DNA of 64,000 nucleotides from the NCBI RefSeq assembly GCF_900454865.1, contig NZ_UGTV01000015.1, positions 372,001 through 436,000 of the forward strand. Direction: 5' to 3'. This DNA is from Pasteurella canis. GTDB taxonomy: Bacteria > Pseudomonadota > Gammaproteobacteria > Enterobacterales > Pasteurellaceae. Numbering within the stretch: the stretch's first letter is position 1; every line of letters begins with the position of its first letter. The position numbers and the translations under genes were made by a program. The notes under the pieces are model-generated. The model saw only the letters and a list, made by a program, of their open reading frames with translations. It had not been told where the DNA came from and made no database searches. Positions 17,883-28,956 of the stretch are shown piece after piece.

Positions 17883-19103
17883 ATGAAAAGAGCGGTTATT
17901 ACTGGTTTTGGTATTATTTCGAGTATTGGTAACAATAAAGACGAAGTATTAGCGTCATTAAAAGCAGGTAAATCAGGTATTGAAGTAGTGCCTGAGTTTG
18001 TAGAAGTTGGCATGCGTAGTCATGTCGCTGGTACTATTAAGTTAAATCCAAGCGAATTAATCGATCGTAAAATTTATCGTTTCATGGGGGATGCCGCAGC
18101 TTATGCTTATCTTTCTATGAAAGAAGCGATTGAAGACGCGGGTTTAACGGAAGAACAAGTTTCAAATGATCGCACAGGATTAGTTATTGGTGCGGGAACA
18201 GGCTCTGCGCATAATCAACTTATTGCTTGTGATGCGGTGCGTGGTCCACGTGGTGTTAAAGCAGTCGGGCCTTATGCTGTGACAAAAACGATGGCATCTA
18301 GTGTATCTGCTTGTTTAGCAACACCATATAAAATTCGTGGTGTAAACTATAGTATCAGTTCAGCTTGTGCGACATCAGCACACTGTATTGGTCATGCACT
18401 TGAGTTAATTCAGCTGGGTAAACAAGATATTGTCTTTGCTGGTGGCGCAGAAGAACTGTCTTGGGAGTGTGCAACAGAATTTGATGCAATGGGCGCAGTA
18501 TCTACTAAATATAATGAAACACCAGAAAAAGCATCACGTGCTTATGATGCAAATCGTGATGGATTTGTCATTGCTGGGGGTGGTGCAGTTGTAGTTGTTG
18601 AAGAACTAGAACATGCACTTGCACGTGGAGCGAAAATTTATGCAGAAATCGTTGGTTATGGTGCGACTTCTGATGGCTATGATATGGTGGCGCCAAGTGG
18701 TGAAGGTGCTGAGCGTTGTATGAAGCAAGCAATGGCAACAGTAGATACACCTATTGATTATATTAATGTGCATGGTACTTCCACACCAGTTGGTGATGTG
18801 AAAGAGTTAGGGGCAATTAAAAATGTTTTTGGTGATAAGGTGCCTGCGATTTCATCAACTAAGTCAATGACAGGTCACTCTTTAGGTGCTGCTGGTGCTC
18901 ATGAGGCAATTTATACTTTATTAATGTTAGATAATGACTTTATTGCGCCGAGTATCAATATTGACACTTTAGATGAACAGGCTGAGGGTTGTAATATCGT
19001 TACTGAAACAGTTGAGAATGCAGGCTTGCAAACAGTGATGTCGAACAGTTTTGGCTTCGGTGGAACAAACGCAGCGTTAATTTTTAAAAAATATCATGGC
19101 TAA
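17883..19103 (+). CDS. fabB: 3-oxoacyl-[acyl-carrier-protein] synthase I
   Basis: Beta-ketoacyl-ACP synthase I (406 aa) that elongates acyl-ACP in type II fatty acid synthesis and is needed for the unsaturated branch. The start is the ATG at 17883 ([10 protein letters not shown]), as in E. coli; the in-frame extension to 17814 lacks homology. The nucleophile is Cys162 in [12 protein letters not shown], with histidines in [11 protein letters not shown] and [11 protein letters not shown] completing the Cys-His-His triad. The C-terminal [14 protein letters not shown] loop is present. It is followed by two terminator hairpins. Confidence 0.97.
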   Translation: MKRAVITGFGIISSIGNNKDEVLASLKAGKSGIEVVPEFVEVGMRSHVAGTIKLNPSELIDRKIYRFMGDAAAYAYLSMKEAIEDAGLTEEQVSNDRTGLVIGAGTGSAHNQLIACDAVRGPRGVKAVGPYAVTKTMASSVSACLATPYKIRGVNYSISSACATSAHCIGHALELIQLGKQDIVFAGGAEELSWECATEFDAMGAVSTKYNETPEKASRAYDANRDGFVIAGGGAVVVVEELEHALARGAKIYAEIVGYGATSDGYDMVAPSGEGAERCMKQAMATVDTPIDYINVHGTSTPVGDVKELGAIKNVFGDKVPAISSTKSMTGHSLGAAGAHEAIYTLLMLDNDFIAPSINIDTLDEQAEGCNIVTETVENAGLQTVMSNSFGFGGTNAALIFKKYHG

Positions 19104-19109
19104 TAACAT

Positions 19110-19140
19110 AAAGGCGGATAATATATTCGCCTTTATTTTT
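19110..19140 (+). terminator. Terminator after fabB
   Basis: Stem AAAGGCGGAT / ATTCGCCTTT (one G-U pair) followed by ATTTTT. Confidence 0.7.
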
Positions 19141-19146
19141 GTATTC

Positions 19147-19175
19147 AAAAAGCTGACGGGGCGTCAGCTTTTTTG
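19147..19175. terminator. Second terminator, shared with cmoB
   Basis: Stem AAAAAGCTGACG / CGTCAGCTTTTT with a GGG loop and T tails on both strands, between the convergent fabB and cmoB genes. It is probably the main stop for putP-cmoB. Confidence 0.85.
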
Positions 19176-19190
19176 TCGTACCTATCCTTA

Positions 19191-20156
19191 TTATTTATTA
19201 GCAAGAATGACAGCCCGAGTAGGAGCTTGGTAGCCTTCTATTGTTTTAGTGTGATCATTAGGATCTAAGAAATCAGCTAAAGATTCATTTTCTAACCAAT
19301 CTGTTTTACGTTGTTCTGCTAATGTAGTTAGCGCAACATCAACACAACGAACATTTTTGAAACCTACTTTTTCTAACCAGTGAATTAAGGCTGGGACAGA
19401 AGGAATAAAGTAAACATTTTTCATTTTGGCGTAGCGATCAGCAGGGACAAGGACGGTATTGATATCGCCATCGACAACTAATGTTTCGAGTACGAGTTCG
19501 CCGCCTTGTATAAGCTGACTTTTTAGTTGTGTTAAATGATCTAATGGTGATTTGCGATGGTAAAGGACGCCCATTGAGAATACTGTGTCAAAAGCAGCAA
19601 GAGGTTGCATTTCTTCAATACCTAAAGGAATGAGATTTACTCGACGATCATTGTTAAGTAATTTACGTACTGCTTCAAATTGACATAAAAATAACTCGGT
19701 TGGATCAATGCCTACGACCATTCTTGCCCCTTCGCCTAACATCCGCCACATATGATAGCCACTGCCACAACCGACATCTAGAATCGTGCGTCCTTGCAGC
19801 GGAGCAAGGTGAGGTAAAACACGCTCCCATTTGAAATCAGAGCGCCATTCACAATCAATATGTATACCATACAAATGATATGGACCTTTGCGCCAAGGCA
19901 TTAATTGTTTTAGATGATAGACAAGGCGTTGTTGCTCTCCTTGTGATAAAGGTGAAATTTGCTCAGATTTGACCGCACTTTTTAGATCAATATGATCAGC
20001 ATGTAAGTGTGGTAAGAAATCAACCACTTTTGCCCATTTGGCATAATCACCATGAGTTTGTTTTTCCCATTGTTTTAATTGTAAGGGTAAAGTTTCTAGC
20101 CATGCAGATAACGGTGTTGTGGCAATTTGTTGATAAAAAGGACGAAAATCAATCAT
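19191..20156 (-). CDS. cmoB: tRNA 5-carboxymethoxyuridine synthase CmoB
   Basis: CmoB (321 aa) transfers a carboxymethyl group from carboxy-SAM to 5-hydroxyuridine at the wobble position of tRNA, giving cmo5U. The nucleotide-binding motif [16 protein letters not shown] sits at about 125-139, with [15 protein letters not shown] and [17 protein letters not shown] after it; [23 protein letters not shown] is a CmoB signature. The start overlaps the putP stop as ATGA. Its usual partner cmoA, which makes carboxy-SAM, is not in this window. Confidence 0.95.
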   Translation of the reverse strand: MIDFRPFYQQIATTPLSAWLETLPLQLKQWEKQTHGDYAKWAKVVDFLPHLHADHIDLKSAVKSEQISPLSQGEQQRLVYHLKQLMPWRKGPYHLYGIHIDCEWRSDFKWERVLPHLAPLQGRTILDVGCGSGYHMWRMLGEGARMVVGIDPTELFLCQFEAVRKLLNNDRRVNLIPLGIEEMQPLAAFDTVFSMGVLYHRKSPLDHLTQLKSQLIQGGELVLETLVVDGDINTVLVPADRYAKMKNVYFIPSVPALIHWLEKVGFKNVRCVDVALTTLAEQRKTDWLENESLADFLDPNDHTKTIEGYQAPTRAVILANK

Positions 20157-21667
20157 AGTGCATTTTTATAAGCTGTTTTTGCTTGTTCAAACCTGTCAGT
20201 AACTTGTTGTTCAGGTGCCTTTGAAAGGAAAGATACAACGATAATAACTAAACTAGCGAGTAAAAAGCCTGGCACCATTTCATACAGCTGATGTAATTGA
20301 GACTTTTCAGGTGTCCAAGACTTCCAACCAAAAACGACAATCGCTCCAGTTAACATACCACATAATGCAGCACTGGATGTCATGCGTTTCCAAAAAAGGG
20401 AAAAGAGTAAAACTGGACCAAAGGCACAACCAAAACCAGCCCAAGCAAACTCAACAAGTTTCAGAACTTTACTGTGTTCATCTTGTGCAATCCAAATTGC
20501 AATCGCGGCAATAGTGAGAACCATCGCTCGACCTAGCCAAACTAATTCTTTATCAGAGGCCTTAGGACGGATAAAGCCCTTATAGAAATCTTCTGTGATC
20601 GCACTAGAAGAAATTAACAATTGTGCGCTTAATGTACTCATAACTGCCGCTAAAATAGCAGATAATAAAACACCTGCTATCCAAGGATTAAAAAGTAATT
20701 TTGCAAGTTCGATAAAGACTTGTTCAGATTCTTTATTTACTAAACTTGCAACTTGTGGATTAGCGTAGAAGTAAGCAATACCAAAGAAACCAATACCGAT
20801 TGCACCTAACAAGCAAAGTACCATCCATGTCATACTGATTTTGCGAGCGTTATTGAGTGATTTGACCGAATCTGCCGCCATAAAACGTGCAAGAATATGA
20901 GGTTGACCAAAATAACCTAATCCCCAAGCAGCCAAACTTAATAAGCCAAGTGGTGTTGTACTACTGAAAACATCTGTGAAATCCTTTTGCATTACGCTTT
21001 CTGCTTGCTGAAGAGCTAAAGTGAAATTATCTAGTCCTCCCAGATGAAGTAATACAAAAATCGGTGTTAAAATTAAAGCGAAAATCATTAAAGTTGCTTG
21101 AATTGTATCAGTCCAACTAACGGCTAGAAAACCACCAATGAACGTATAAGCAATAGTTGCTAATGCGCCATACCAAAGTGCGGTTGAATATTCAACAGAA
21201 AATAAATTTTGAAAAAGTTTGGCACCTGCAACAACACCTGAAGCACAATAAATTGTGAAAAAAATAAGAATAATACTAGCAGAAACAATTTTTAATGTGT
21301 TATTTGATGTGCCAAAGCGGCTATGGAAGTATTCTGGTAGTGTTAATGCATTATTGTTAAATTCAGTATAAATTCGAAGTCGACCAGCGACAAATAACCA
21401 GTTTAAATAAGCACCAATTGTTAACCCAATTGCTATCCAGCCTTCAATTAAACCTGATACATAAATCGCACCAGGTAAGCCCATTAATAACCAACCAGAC
21501 ATATCCGATGCACCAGCTGACATTGCGGTAACAAAGCTACCTAATCGACGACCACCTAAAATATAATCAGACAAATTATTAGTATAGTGATAAGCGAATA
21601 TGCCAATCAATAACATACCGACAATGTAAATAGTAAATGTAATTATTGTTGGATCTAATCCAAACAT
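20153..21667 (-). CDS. putP: Sodium/proline symporter
   Basis: Na+-coupled proline importer of the solute:sodium symporter family, 504 aa with about 13 membrane spans. Characteristic are the N-terminal [27 protein letters not shown] loop (Na+ and proline site), [26 protein letters not shown] and [20 protein letters not shown]. It is translationally coupled to cmoB downstream and divergent from rng. No putA is near, so proline may serve in osmoprotection or be catabolised by a distant locus. Confidence 0.94.
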   Translation of the reverse strand: MFGLDPTIITFTIYIVGMLLIGIFAYHYTNNLSDYILGGRRLGSFVTAMSAGASDMSGWLLMGLPGAIYVSGLIEGWIAIGLTIGAYLNWLFVAGRLRIYTEFNNNALTLPEYFHSRFGTSNNTLKIVSASIILIFFTIYCASGVVAGAKLFQNLFSVEYSTALWYGALATIAYTFIGGFLAVSWTDTIQATLMIFALILTPIFVLLHLGGLDNFTLALQQAESVMQKDFTDVFSSTTPLGLLSLAAWGLGYFGQPHILARFMAADSVKSLNNARKISMTWMVLCLLGAIGIGFFGIAYFYANPQVASLVNKESEQVFIELAKLLFNPWIAGVLLSAILAAVMSTLSAQLLISSSAITEDFYKGFIRPKASDKELVWLGRAMVLTIAAIAIWIAQDEHSKVLKLVEFAWAGFGCAFGPVLLFSLFWKRMTSSAALCGMLTGAIVVFGWKSWTPEKSQLHQLYEMVPGFLLASLVIIVVSFLSKAPEQQVTDRFEQAKTAYKNAL

Positions 21668-21819
21668 TCTAACCTCACAAAGATGCTAAAAATATTATTT
21701 TTATGTGCCAAAATTTGAGAAAGCTCACATTTTACCTTATTTGACACTATTATTCTATTTTCCTTTTCGTTAGACTAATGAGCAATTTATTTTTAAAAAT
21801 TATCAAGTTAGGTAAAGTT

Positions 21820-23295
21820 ATGGATTCTGTTGAATTATTAGTCAACGTTACCCCCAACGAGACTCGTATTGCTTTAGTCGATATGGGTATTTTGAAAGAA
21901 GTCCATATTGAACGACAAGCTAAACGTGGAATTGTTGGTAATATTTATAAAGGTCGCGTGACACGAGTATTGCCTGGTATGCAATCTGCTTTTGTTGATA
22001 TTGGCTTAGAGAAAGCGGCTTTTTTGCATGCGTCCGACATTGTTTCACATACAGAATGTGTCGAGGAGAGTGAACAAAAACAATTTGTAGTTAAAGATAT
22101 TGCTGAACTTGTTCGGGAAGGACAAGATATTGTTGTGCAAGTTGTAAAAGATCCTCTTGGTACTAAAGGAGCTCGTTTAACTACGGACATTACGTTGCCT
22201 TCTCGTTATCTTGTGTTTATGCCAGAGAATAGCCATGTTGGTGTGTCTCAACGTATTGAGAGCGAAGAGGAACGAGCAAGACTAAAAGAGTTAGTGCTGC
22301 CATTTTGTGATGAGCTTGGTGGCTTTATTATCCGCACTGCAGCAGAAGGTACAACAGAAGAAGAACTGAAGCAAGATGCTGATTTTTTAAAACGTTTATG
22401 GCGTAAAGTCTTAGAACGGCGCACTAAATATCCAACTAAGTCTATGTTATACGGTGAATTAGCCTTAACACAGCGTATTTTACGTGATTTTATTGGTGCG
22501 GGTTTAGAGAAAATTAGAATTGATTCTAAATTGTGTTTTAGTGAAGTAAAGCAATTTACCGAAGAATTTATGCCAACATTAGTGGATAAGTTAGTACTTT
22601 ATTCAGGTAATCAGCCTTTATTTGATGTTTATGGTGTCGAAACTGCAATTCAGACAGCATTAAATAAGAGAGTTAATTTAAAATCGGGTGGTTATTTAAT
22701 TATTGAGCAGACTGAGGCGATGACCACGATTGACATTAATACTGGCGCATTTGTAGGGCATCGTAATCTTGAGGAGACGATTTTTAATACAAATATTGAG
22801 GCGACAAAAGCGATTGCCCAACAACTACAACTACGTAATCTCGGTGGAATTATCATTATTGATTTTATTGATATGCAAACAGATGAACACCGTCATCGTG
22901 TTTTAGAATCGTTACAAGAAGCCCTTGCAAAAGACCGAGTGAAAACAAATGTTAATGGTTTCACACAGTTAGGTTTAGTCGAAATGACACGTAAACGTAC
23001 TCGAGAAAGTCTTGAGCACGTTTTATGTGGTGATTGTCCTTCTTGTCAAGGACGTGGGCGAGTGAAAACAGTAGAAACCGTTTGCTACGAAATTATGCGT
23101 GAGATTATCCGAGTACATCATTTATTCTCGAGTGAACAATTTTTAGTATATGCGTCAAGAGCGGTAGCTGATTATTTAATTAATGAAGAATCACATGGGT
23201 TGTTGGCTGAATTAGAAGTGTTTATTGGTAAACAAGTACAAATTAAGACAGAAGTTTATTATAACCAAGAACAATTTGATGTTGTCGTTATGTAA
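21820..23295 (+). CDS. rng: Ribonuclease G
   Basis: Endoribonuclease of the RNase E/G family (491 aa) that trims the 5' end of 16S rRNA and degrades some mRNAs. The ATG at 21820 (MDSVELLVNVTPNETRIA) matches the E. coli N-terminus; the extension to 21778 does not. An S1 domain covers about 35-130, the catalytic Mg2+ aspartates lie in TTIDINTGAFVGH and IIIIDFIDM, and the Zn-link is CGDCPSCQGRGR. There is no C-terminal scaffold domain, so this is RNase G rather than RNase E. Confidence 0.96.
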   Translation: MDSVELLVNVTPNETRIALVDMGILKEVHIERQAKRGIVGNIYKGRVTRVLPGMQSAFVDIGLEKAAFLHASDIVSHTECVEESEQKQFVVKDIAELVREGQDIVVQVVKDPLGTKGARLTTDITLPSRYLVFMPENSHVGVSQRIESEEERARLKELVLPFCDELGGFIIRTAAEGTTEEELKQDADFLKRLWRKVLERRTKYPTKSMLYGELALTQRILRDFIGAGLEKIRIDSKLCFSEVKQFTEEFMPTLVDKLVLYSGNQPLFDVYGVETAIQTALNKRVNLKSGGYLIIEQTEAMTTIDINTGAFVGHRNLEETIFNTNIEATKAIAQQLQLRNLGGIIIIDFIDMQTDEHRHRVLESLQEALAKDRVKTNVNGFTQLGLVEMTRKRTRESLEHVLCGDCPSCQGRGRVKTVETVCYEIMREIIRVHHLFSSEQFLVYASRAVADYLINEESHGLLAELEVFIGKQVQIKTEVYYNQEQFDVVVM

Positions 23296-23333
23296 TTAAT
23301 CCTGTAGTTTATTAAAAATAATCTTTGAGAGGT

Positions 23334-23362
23334 AAAAAGATGGACTAAGGTTCATCTTTTAT
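23334..23362 (+). terminator. Terminator after rng
   Basis: Stem AAAGATGGAC / GTTCATCTTT with a TAAG loop and following T residues, 40 bp after the rng stop. Confidence 0.7.
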
Positions 23363-23476
23363 TGCTTTAAACTATCCCATACACAATATTAACATGAGTA
23401 TTACTTCCTTTCATCATGACCAAAAATAACATAAAATACACCGCACTTTTTCTATTATTAATGAACATATAAATTT

Positions 23477-24925
23477 ATGATTAAAACAGTCAGTAACACA
23501 TTACTCGCGCCAACTAACCTTTCATTAAATGACTTGCAAAACACATTTGATTTATTATCACATCGTCATATTGATTATGCAGATTTTTATTTTCAGTTAA
23601 GCCAAGATGAAAATTGGGTATTAGAAGATGGCATTATTAAAGAAGGTGGATTTCATATCGACCGTGGTGTGGGAGTCAGAGCAGTAAGTGGTGAAAAAAC
23701 AGGTTTTGCTTACTCTGATCAAATTAATTTAGCAAGTTTGCAACAATGTGCTGATGCAGTGAAAGGTATTGCGCAATTAAAACAAGGTAACATTATTGTG
23801 CCGAGTGTTTTTAATCCTGTTAAGCCTATTTTACGTTATCAGGCAATTAATCCATTAGAGAGTTTAAGTAAAGAGAAAAAAATTGAACTCTTACATTTAG
23901 TTGATCGTATTGCTCGTAGTGAGGACTCACGCGTAGTACAAGTTTCTGCAAGTTTAAGCTCTGTTTATGAGGAGGTTTTAATTGTTGCAACGGATGGTAC
24001 TTTAGCCGCAGATATTCGTCCTTTAGTCCGTTTATCGATAGCTGTATTAGTAGAGCAAGATGGTAAACGTGAGCGTGGTAGCGCGGGTGTAGGCGGGCGC
24101 TTCAGCTTAGATTGGTTTTTAGAAAGTGAACAAGGTGAAATCAGAGCAGTTTATTTTGCTAAAGAAGCCGTACGTCAGGCTTTAGTTAATTTGAATGCGA
24201 TAGAAGCACCTGCGGGGATGATGCCTGTTGTATTAGGTGCTGGTTGGCCTGGGGTTTTATTGCATGAAGCAGTAGGACATGGCTTAGAAGGGGATTTTAA
24301 TCGTAAAGAAAGCTCTTTGTTTACAGGTAAAATTGGAGAGCTTGTTACTTCACCATTATGTACAATTGTTGATGATGGTACATTACAAAACCGCCGAGGT
24401 TCTATGACAGTGGATGATGAGGGAGTGCCAGGTCAATATAATGTATTGATTAAAGATGGCATTTTAAAAGGCTATATGCAAGATAAAATGAATGCACGTT
24501 TAATGGGGGTAGCACCAACAGGGAATGGTCGCCGCGAATCTTATGCACATTTGCCGATGCCACGTATGACGAATACTTATATGTTAGCAGGACAAAGTCA
24601 GTTTGATGATTTGATTGCTTCTGTAGAGCGTGGGATTTTTGCATCGCATTTTGGTGGAGGTCAGGTAGATATAACGTCTGGTAAATTTGTTTTCTCTACA
24701 TCAGAGGCATATTTAATTGAAAAAGGGAAAATTACTCAGCCAGTAAAAGGGGCCACTTTAATTGGTAGTGGTATTGAAGTAATGCAAAATATCTCTATGG
24801 TGGCGGATCAAGTTGAAATTGATCATGGAGTGGGTGTTTGTGGTAAAGAAGGACAGAGTATCCCAGTTGGTGTTGGCCAACCTGCATTGAAAATTGAGAA
24901 AATTACAGTGGGTGGAACCAATTAA
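23477..24925 (+). CDS. tldD: Metalloprotease TldD
   Basis: TldD (482 aa) forms a heterodimeric zinc protease with TldE/PmbA that degrades unfolded peptides and matures some microcins and CcdA-type antitoxins. The metal-binding HExxxH is at 263-268 ([13 protein letters not shown]); other family stretches are [53 protein letters not shown] and [20 protein letters not shown]. In E. coli yhdP separates rng and tldD; here tldD follows rng directly. The start gives the usual family length. Confidence 0.95.
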   Translation: MIKTVSNTLLAPTNLSLNDLQNTFDLLSHRHIDYADFYFQLSQDENWVLEDGIIKEGGFHIDRGVGVRAVSGEKTGFAYSDQINLASLQQCADAVKGIAQLKQGNIIVPSVFNPVKPILRYQAINPLESLSKEKKIELLHLVDRIARSEDSRVVQVSASLSSVYEEVLIVATDGTLAADIRPLVRLSIAVLVEQDGKRERGSAGVGGRFSLDWFLESEQGEIRAVYFAKEAVRQALVNLNAIEAPAGMMPVVLGAGWPGVLLHEAVGHGLEGDFNRKESSLFTGKIGELVTSPLCTIVDDGTLQNRRGSMTVDDEGVPGQYNVLIKDGILKGYMQDKMNARLMGVAPTGNGRRESYAHLPMPRMTNTYMLAGQSQFDDLIASVERGIFASHFGGGQVDITSGKFVFSTSEAYLIEKGKITQPVKGATLIGSGIEVMQNISMVADQVEIDHGVGVCGKEGQSIPVGVGQPALKIEKITVGGTN

Positions 24926-24928
24926 TAT

Positions 24929-24961
24929 AAAAAATCCAGATGTACTATCTGGATTTTTTAT
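24929..24961 (+). terminator. Terminator after tldD
   Basis: AAAAAATCCAGAT / ATCTGGATTTTTT stem with a short GTACT loop directly after the tldD stop. Confidence 0.85.
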
Positions 24962-24968
24962 ATGTTAA

Positions 24969-25007
24969 TATGAATAATTATTCAAATATATTGACTAAAT
25001 ATTTTTA
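24969..25007 (+). promoter_or_regulatory. Tandem ArgR (ARG) boxes of argD
   Basis: TGAATAATTATTCA at 24971-24984 is a perfect match to the ARG box core TGAATWWWWATTCA. A second core at 24992-25005 (TGACTAAATATTTT) matches 11 of 14 and is exactly 21 bp further on, giving two 18-bp boxes with a 3-bp gap, the standard ArgR hexamer operator. They lie about 40-80 bp before the argD start. Confidence 0.85.
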
Positions 25008-25048
25008 CTAAACTATGCTTTAGAAAAATAAGCAGGAAGGGTAATATA

Positions 25049-26245
25049 ATGACACAACATACGCGTGAAATATTTAATCAAGTCATGATCCAAAACTATA
25101 TACCTGCGGATTTTATCCCAGTTAGAGGCAAAGGCTGCCGAATTTGGGATCAATCAGGTAAAGAATATATTGATTTTACGAGTGGTATTGCGGTAAATAG
25201 TTTAGGACATTGCCCTGATGAGGTCGTAGAGGTATTACAGCGGCAAGGACAAATATTATGGCATTCTAGTAATTGGTTTACGAGTGAGCCGACATTAGCT
25301 TTAGCGAGCAAATTAGTCGAAAAAACTTTTGCAGATCGGGTTATGTTTGTTAACTCAGGCGCAGAAGCAAATGAAGCAGCATTGAAATTAGCTCGTCGCT
25401 ATGCTGTCGATCGTTTTGGTTACCAGAAAAGTAAAATTATCTCATTTAAACAAAGTTTTCACGGTCGTACTTTTTTTACAGTAAGTGTTGGTGGACAAGC
25501 CAAATACTCGGATGGTTTTGGTCCTAAACCTGCAGATATTATTCATCTACCTTTTAATGATTTGGATGCAGTAAAAGCAGTGATTGATGATCAGACTTGT
25601 GCTGTCATTGTTGAGCTTATTCAAGGCGAAAGTGGTGTCATTCCAGCGAATAGCGATTTCTTACTGGGATTACGTGAGTTATGCTCTCAGCATAATGTGC
25701 TATTGATATTCGATGAAGTTCAAACTGGCGTTGGGCGTACAGGGTATTTTTATGCATATATGAAATATGGTGTTGTACCTGATATTTTGACTTCAGCGAA
25801 AGCATTAGGTAATGGGTTTCCAATTGGTGCAATGCTAACGACTGATACTATAGCAAAAAGTTTTGCACCAGGTGTACATGGTACAACGTTTGGCGGAAAT
25901 CCACTGGCTTGTGCAGTGGCGAGCAAAGTCATTGATATTATTTCTCAGCCTACATTTTTAGATAATGTGAAACAAATTTCTGCGCGTTTAGTCGAGGCGT
26001 TAGAGAAAATTAATCAGCAATATCAACTGTTTAAGGATATTCGTGGAGAAGGGCTATTAATTGGGGCAGAGTTAGTTGAAAAATATCAAGGACAAGCAAG
26101 TGAGTTTGTAAAAAAAGCAGCAGATAATGGTTTAATGATCTTAGTTGCGGGTCCGAATGTATTGCGTTTCGCTCCAGCCTTGAATATTACAGAACAGGAA
26201 TTAGCGTTAGGGATTGCAAGATTAGCTGACAGTTTGAGATGCTAA
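25049..26245 (+). CDS. argD: Acetylornithine aminotransferase (also possible DapC)
   Basis: Class III PLP aminotransferase (398 aa) converting N-acetylglutamate semialdehyde to N-acetylornithine; enteric ArgD also serves as succinyl-DAP aminotransferase in lysine synthesis. Visible are [18 protein letters not shown] (PLP phosphate), [30 protein letters not shown] and the PLP lysine at 251 in [14 protein letters not shown]. The ribosome site is GGAAGGG. Tandem ARG boxes upstream place it in the arginine regulon and favour argD over astC or gabT. The gene stands alone. Confidence 0.92.
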   Translation: MTQHTREIFNQVMIQNYIPADFIPVRGKGCRIWDQSGKEYIDFTSGIAVNSLGHCPDEVVEVLQRQGQILWHSSNWFTSEPTLALASKLVEKTFADRVMFVNSGAEANEAALKLARRYAVDRFGYQKSKIISFKQSFHGRTFFTVSVGGQAKYSDGFGPKPADIIHLPFNDLDAVKAVIDDQTCAVIVELIQGESGVIPANSDFLLGLRELCSQHNVLLIFDEVQTGVGRTGYFYAYMKYGVVPDILTSAKALGNGFPIGAMLTTDTIAKSFAPGVHGTTFGGNPLACAVASKVIDIISQPTFLDNVKQISARLVEALEKINQQYQLFKDIRGEGLLIGAELVEKYQGQASEFVKKAADNGLMILVAGPNVLRFAPALNITEQELALGIARLADSLRC

Positions 26246-26308
26246 TAAAATAAATAGAGAGGAAAGTGCGGTCGATATTGACAACATTTATTATTATTTT
26301 TGTTGTTA

Positions 26309-26342
26309 ATAAAAAACCACCTTTGCTTAAAAGGTGGTTATC
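26309..26342 (-). terminator. Terminator after queH
   Basis: Stem AACCACCTTT / AAAGGTGGTT. The T run (TTTTTT) follows on the minus strand, so it serves queH rather than argD. Confidence 0.75.
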
Positions 26343-26394
26343 AAGTTAAAAAGTAGAAACCCAGATAATGAATATTTAGCAGATTTCAGTTTGG

Positions 26395-27093
26395 TTAATC
26401 AGCAGAATAGTAGAGCTTGCCAATTTCGATCTTTTGGCGTCCATTAGCTTCACGCCATCTATTTGTGTCACGTAATGAGTAAACACAACCGCAATATTCT
26501 TGTTGGTAGAAGCGCTCACGTTTACTAATTTCAATCATCCGTTGTGAGCCACCTCCTTTACGCCAGTTATAATCCCAATAAATTACATCATCATATTTTT
26601 CTGCAGCACGGTGCCCGCACCCGTTGATTTGGTTCATATCTTTCCAACGAGAAATACCTAGACAACTTGTGAATACAGGAAAACCATTGTTATGAGCGTA
26701 TTCAGCTGCTTTTTCAAAACGCATATCAAAGCACATAGTACAACGAATACCCCGTTCAGGCTCATCCTCCATTCCTTTTGCACGATCAAACCAGTTTTGA
26801 CGATCATAGTCTGCATCAATAAATGGGATTCCCCATTTTTCAGCAAAACGAATATTTTCCTCTTTGCGAATTAAATATTCCTTTAACGGGTGAATATTCG
26901 GGTTATAGAAGTAAATCGTAAATTCGATGCCTGAAGCATGAATAGCTTCCATGACTTCGCCAGAGCAAGGTGCGCAGCAAGAGTGCAATAACAATTTGTT
27001 ATGTCCATTAGGTAATTCTAATTTGGGACGAACGAAAGGTGCGTTTGGATCTTTACCTTTACGTGTTTTTTTCGTTAGAGTTTGATTAGTCAT
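26395..27093 (-). CDS. queH: Epoxyqueuosine reductase QueH
   Basis: QueH (former DUF208), 232 aa, a [4Fe-4S] enzyme that reduces epoxyqueuosine to queuosine in tRNA, a non-homologous replacement for the cobalamin enzyme QueG. The cysteine motifs are visible: HSCCAPC (Cys39, Cys40, Cys43), [12 protein letters not shown], and YCGCVYS (Cys201, Cys203). The [27 protein letters not shown] stretch is typical of the family. The basic N-terminus ([15 protein letters not shown]) is an extension seen in related Pasteurellaceae proteins. It lies upstream of ispB's 3' end with a 325-bp gap between. Confidence 0.92.
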   Translation of the reverse strand: MTNQTLTKKTRKGKDPNAPFVRPKLELPNGHNKLLLHSCCAPCSGEVMEAIHASGIEFTIYFYNPNIHPLKEYLIRKEENIRFAEKWGIPFIDADYDRQNWFDRAKGMEDEPERGIRCTMCFDMRFEKAAEYAHNNGFPVFTSCLGISRWKDMNQINGCGHRAAEKYDDVIYWDYNWRKGGGSQRMIEISKRERFYQQEYCGCVYSLRDTNRWREANGRQKIEIGKLYYSAD

Positions 27094-27418
27094 TTTTTAT
27101 AATTCAATTATTGTATATTGTTTTTAGAAATAGGATGAAAATTATCTTCTCTTAGATGTCAATCAGTCGAGAAATCAGCATAAATATCATTCAGTAAATT
27201 ATCAAATATTTAAGATAAAAGGTTATTTTAAATAATCATCAGGTTATCAGTTTCGATGTGTTATAAACAGTAATATATGACAAAAATGTTTTACTAAAAT
27301 TAGCTATAATCTGAAATATAGCTATCCGTCATAACCTGAATATCAAAACTAAAACGGTGACATTTGTCAGATATCAAATAAAGTCAAAAAAATGCTGTGA
27401 TGAAATATTGCCCTTATT
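27094..27418 (-). other. 325-bp spacer with nested inverted repeats
   Basis: No ORF of note; very AT-rich. It holds a perfect 9-bp inverted repeat TCAGGTTAT (27239-27247) / ATAACCTGA (27331-27339), and inside this a second perfect pair TAGCTATA (27301-27308) / TATAGCTA (27317-27324) with an 8-base loop. There is no adjoining T run, so it is not a plain terminator. It may hold the queH promoter side, an operator pair or a small RNA; nothing decides between these. Confidence 0.35.
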
Positions 27419-28390
27419 TTAATAATTTCGGTCTACTGATAAATATGCCAATGAAATTAATGCTTGTTTATATTCGCTATCAGGTAAAATCATAATAGAG
27501 TCAACGGCTTTTTGCGCTTCTTCTTTCGCACGTAACATCGCATAATCTAAAGAGTTGTGTTCAGCCATAATTGCTAATACATCGTTTAAAATATCGCGTT
27601 TGCCACCTTCTTTAATCGCATTGCGAATTAATAGAGCTTGAGAGTCAGAAGCATTATGCATCGCATGTAATAAAGGTAATGTTGGTTTACCTTCAGCCAA
27701 ATCATCTCCTACATTTTTTCCTAGTTCTTGTGCATTGGCACTATAGTCTAAAATATCATCGACTAACTGAAATGCAGTACCTAAATAGCGACCGTAATTT
27801 TGTAATGCTTTCTCTTGTTGTTCTGTTGCTTGAGCAAGGATAGCAGCACAATGAGTTGCAGCCTCAAATAAGCGAGCAGTTTTCCCATAGATAACATTCA
27901 TGTAGTTTTCTTCGGTGGTGTCTGGGTCATTCACATTCATTAATTGTTGAACTTCCCCTTCTGCAATCACATTAGTGGCATCAGACATAATTTTAAGAAT
28001 GCGTAGAGAATCCAATTGTGTCATTAATTGGAATGCTCTTGTATAAATAAAATCACCCACTAATACGCTAGCTGCATTACCAAATTCCGCATTAGCTGTT
28101 GGATTACCTCGACGTAATTGTGACTCATCGACGACATCGTCATGTAATAATGTAGCTGTATGGATAAATTCAATAAATGTTGCACAAGTGACAGGGAGTT
28201 CGCCGTGACAATCCAAAGCACGTGCTGCGAGGATTGCTATCATCGGACGGATACGTTTGCCACCACTTTGAATAATGTAATAGCCAAGCTGATTAATCAA
28301 CGCAACATCAGATTTTAGCTGTGCTAAAATCGTTTCATTTATTTTTTGCATATCGCTGTGTATTAAGCGCTGAATTGCATCAATACTCAT
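27419..28390 (-). CDS. ispB: Octaprenyl diphosphate synthase
   Basis: Trans-polyprenyl diphosphate synthase (323 aa) making the C40-class side chain of ubiquinone and menaquinone. The two aspartate-rich motifs are LLHDDVVDES and QLVDDILDY, with GGKRIRPM and VGDFIYTRAFQLM as further markers. I placed the start at 28390 (MSIDAIQRLIHSD), which aligns with the E. coli N-terminus; an upstream ATG at 28411 adds seven residues, and neither has a clear ribosome site. It is divergent from rplU, the common arrangement. Confidence 0.94.
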   Translation of the reverse strand: MSIDAIQRLIHSDMQKINETILAQLKSDVALINQLGYYIIQSGGKRIRPMIAILAARALDCHGELPVTCATFIEFIHTATLLHDDVVDESQLRRGNPTANAEFGNAASVLVGDFIYTRAFQLMTQLDSLRILKIMSDATNVIAEGEVQQLMNVNDPDTTEENYMNVIYGKTARLFEAATHCAAILAQATEQQEKALQNYGRYLGTAFQLVDDILDYSANAQELGKNVGDDLAEGKPTLPLLHAMHNASDSQALLIRNAIKEGGKRDILNDVLAIMAEHNSLDYAMLRAKEEAQKAVDSIMILPDSEYKQALISLAYLSVDRNY

Positions 28391-28522
28391 TAAATTATGT
28401 TGATTTATCATTGTAATAATTGATTTAAGACCAAATGTGAGGAGATTGTACCGAATTTTCTGTCATTTCTGAAATCAAATCACTCAAATTCATAATTTTT
28501 TTATTTTATTGTAAATAAGCGC

Positions 28523-28551
28523 TTGCTCTTGAGTTATTTTTTGCGTAGAAT
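28523..28551 (+). promoter_or_regulatory. Predicted promoter and leader of rplU-rpmA
   Basis: -35 TTGCTC (28523-28528) and -10 TAGAAT (28546-28551) with a 17-bp spacer. The leader that follows, of about 65 nt, can pair AGTGC with GCACT just before the ribosome site, in the position where L21 leader structures are known in other bacteria. Confidence 0.55.
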
Positions 28552-28624
28552 TTGCGACCTATTTATATGAATTTTTGCAGTGCTAAATGAACAAAACATT
28601 ACGGCACTATATAGCGGAGTATAT

Positions 28625-28936
28625 ATGTACGCAGTTTTTCAAAGTGGCGGTAAACAACACCGAGTAAGCGAAGGTCAAGTAGTTCGTTTAGAAAAACTTG
28701 AAGTAGCAACTGGTGAAACAGTTGAGTTCAACTCAGTGTTAATGATCGTTAACGGTGAAGATGTTAAAATTGGTGCACCATTAGTTAATGGTAGTAAAGT
28801 AGTGGCAGAAGTTGTTGCACACGGTCGTGGCGAAAAAATAAAAATCGTTAAGTTCCGTCGTCGTAAACATAGCCGTAAACAACAAGGTCATCGTCAGTGG
28901 TTCACAGAAGTGAAAATCACTGGGATTCAAGCATAA
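28625..28936 (+). CDS. rplU: 50S ribosomal protein L21
   Basis: Large-subunit protein L21, 103 aa, binding 23S rRNA. The ATG at 28625 ([14 protein letters not shown]) gives the universal N-terminus and length; the in-frame extension to 28580 is not homologous. The basic C-terminal region [19 protein letters not shown] and ending [12 protein letters not shown] are standard. rpmA follows after 20 bp. Confidence 0.98.
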   Translation: MYAVFQSGGKQHRVSEGQVVRLEKLEVATGETVEFNSVLMIVNGEDVKIGAPLVNGSKVVAEVVAHGRGEKIKIVKFRRRKHSRKQQGHRQWFTEVKITGIQA

Positions 28937-28956
28937 TTTCAGGGGAGATCAAGTAG

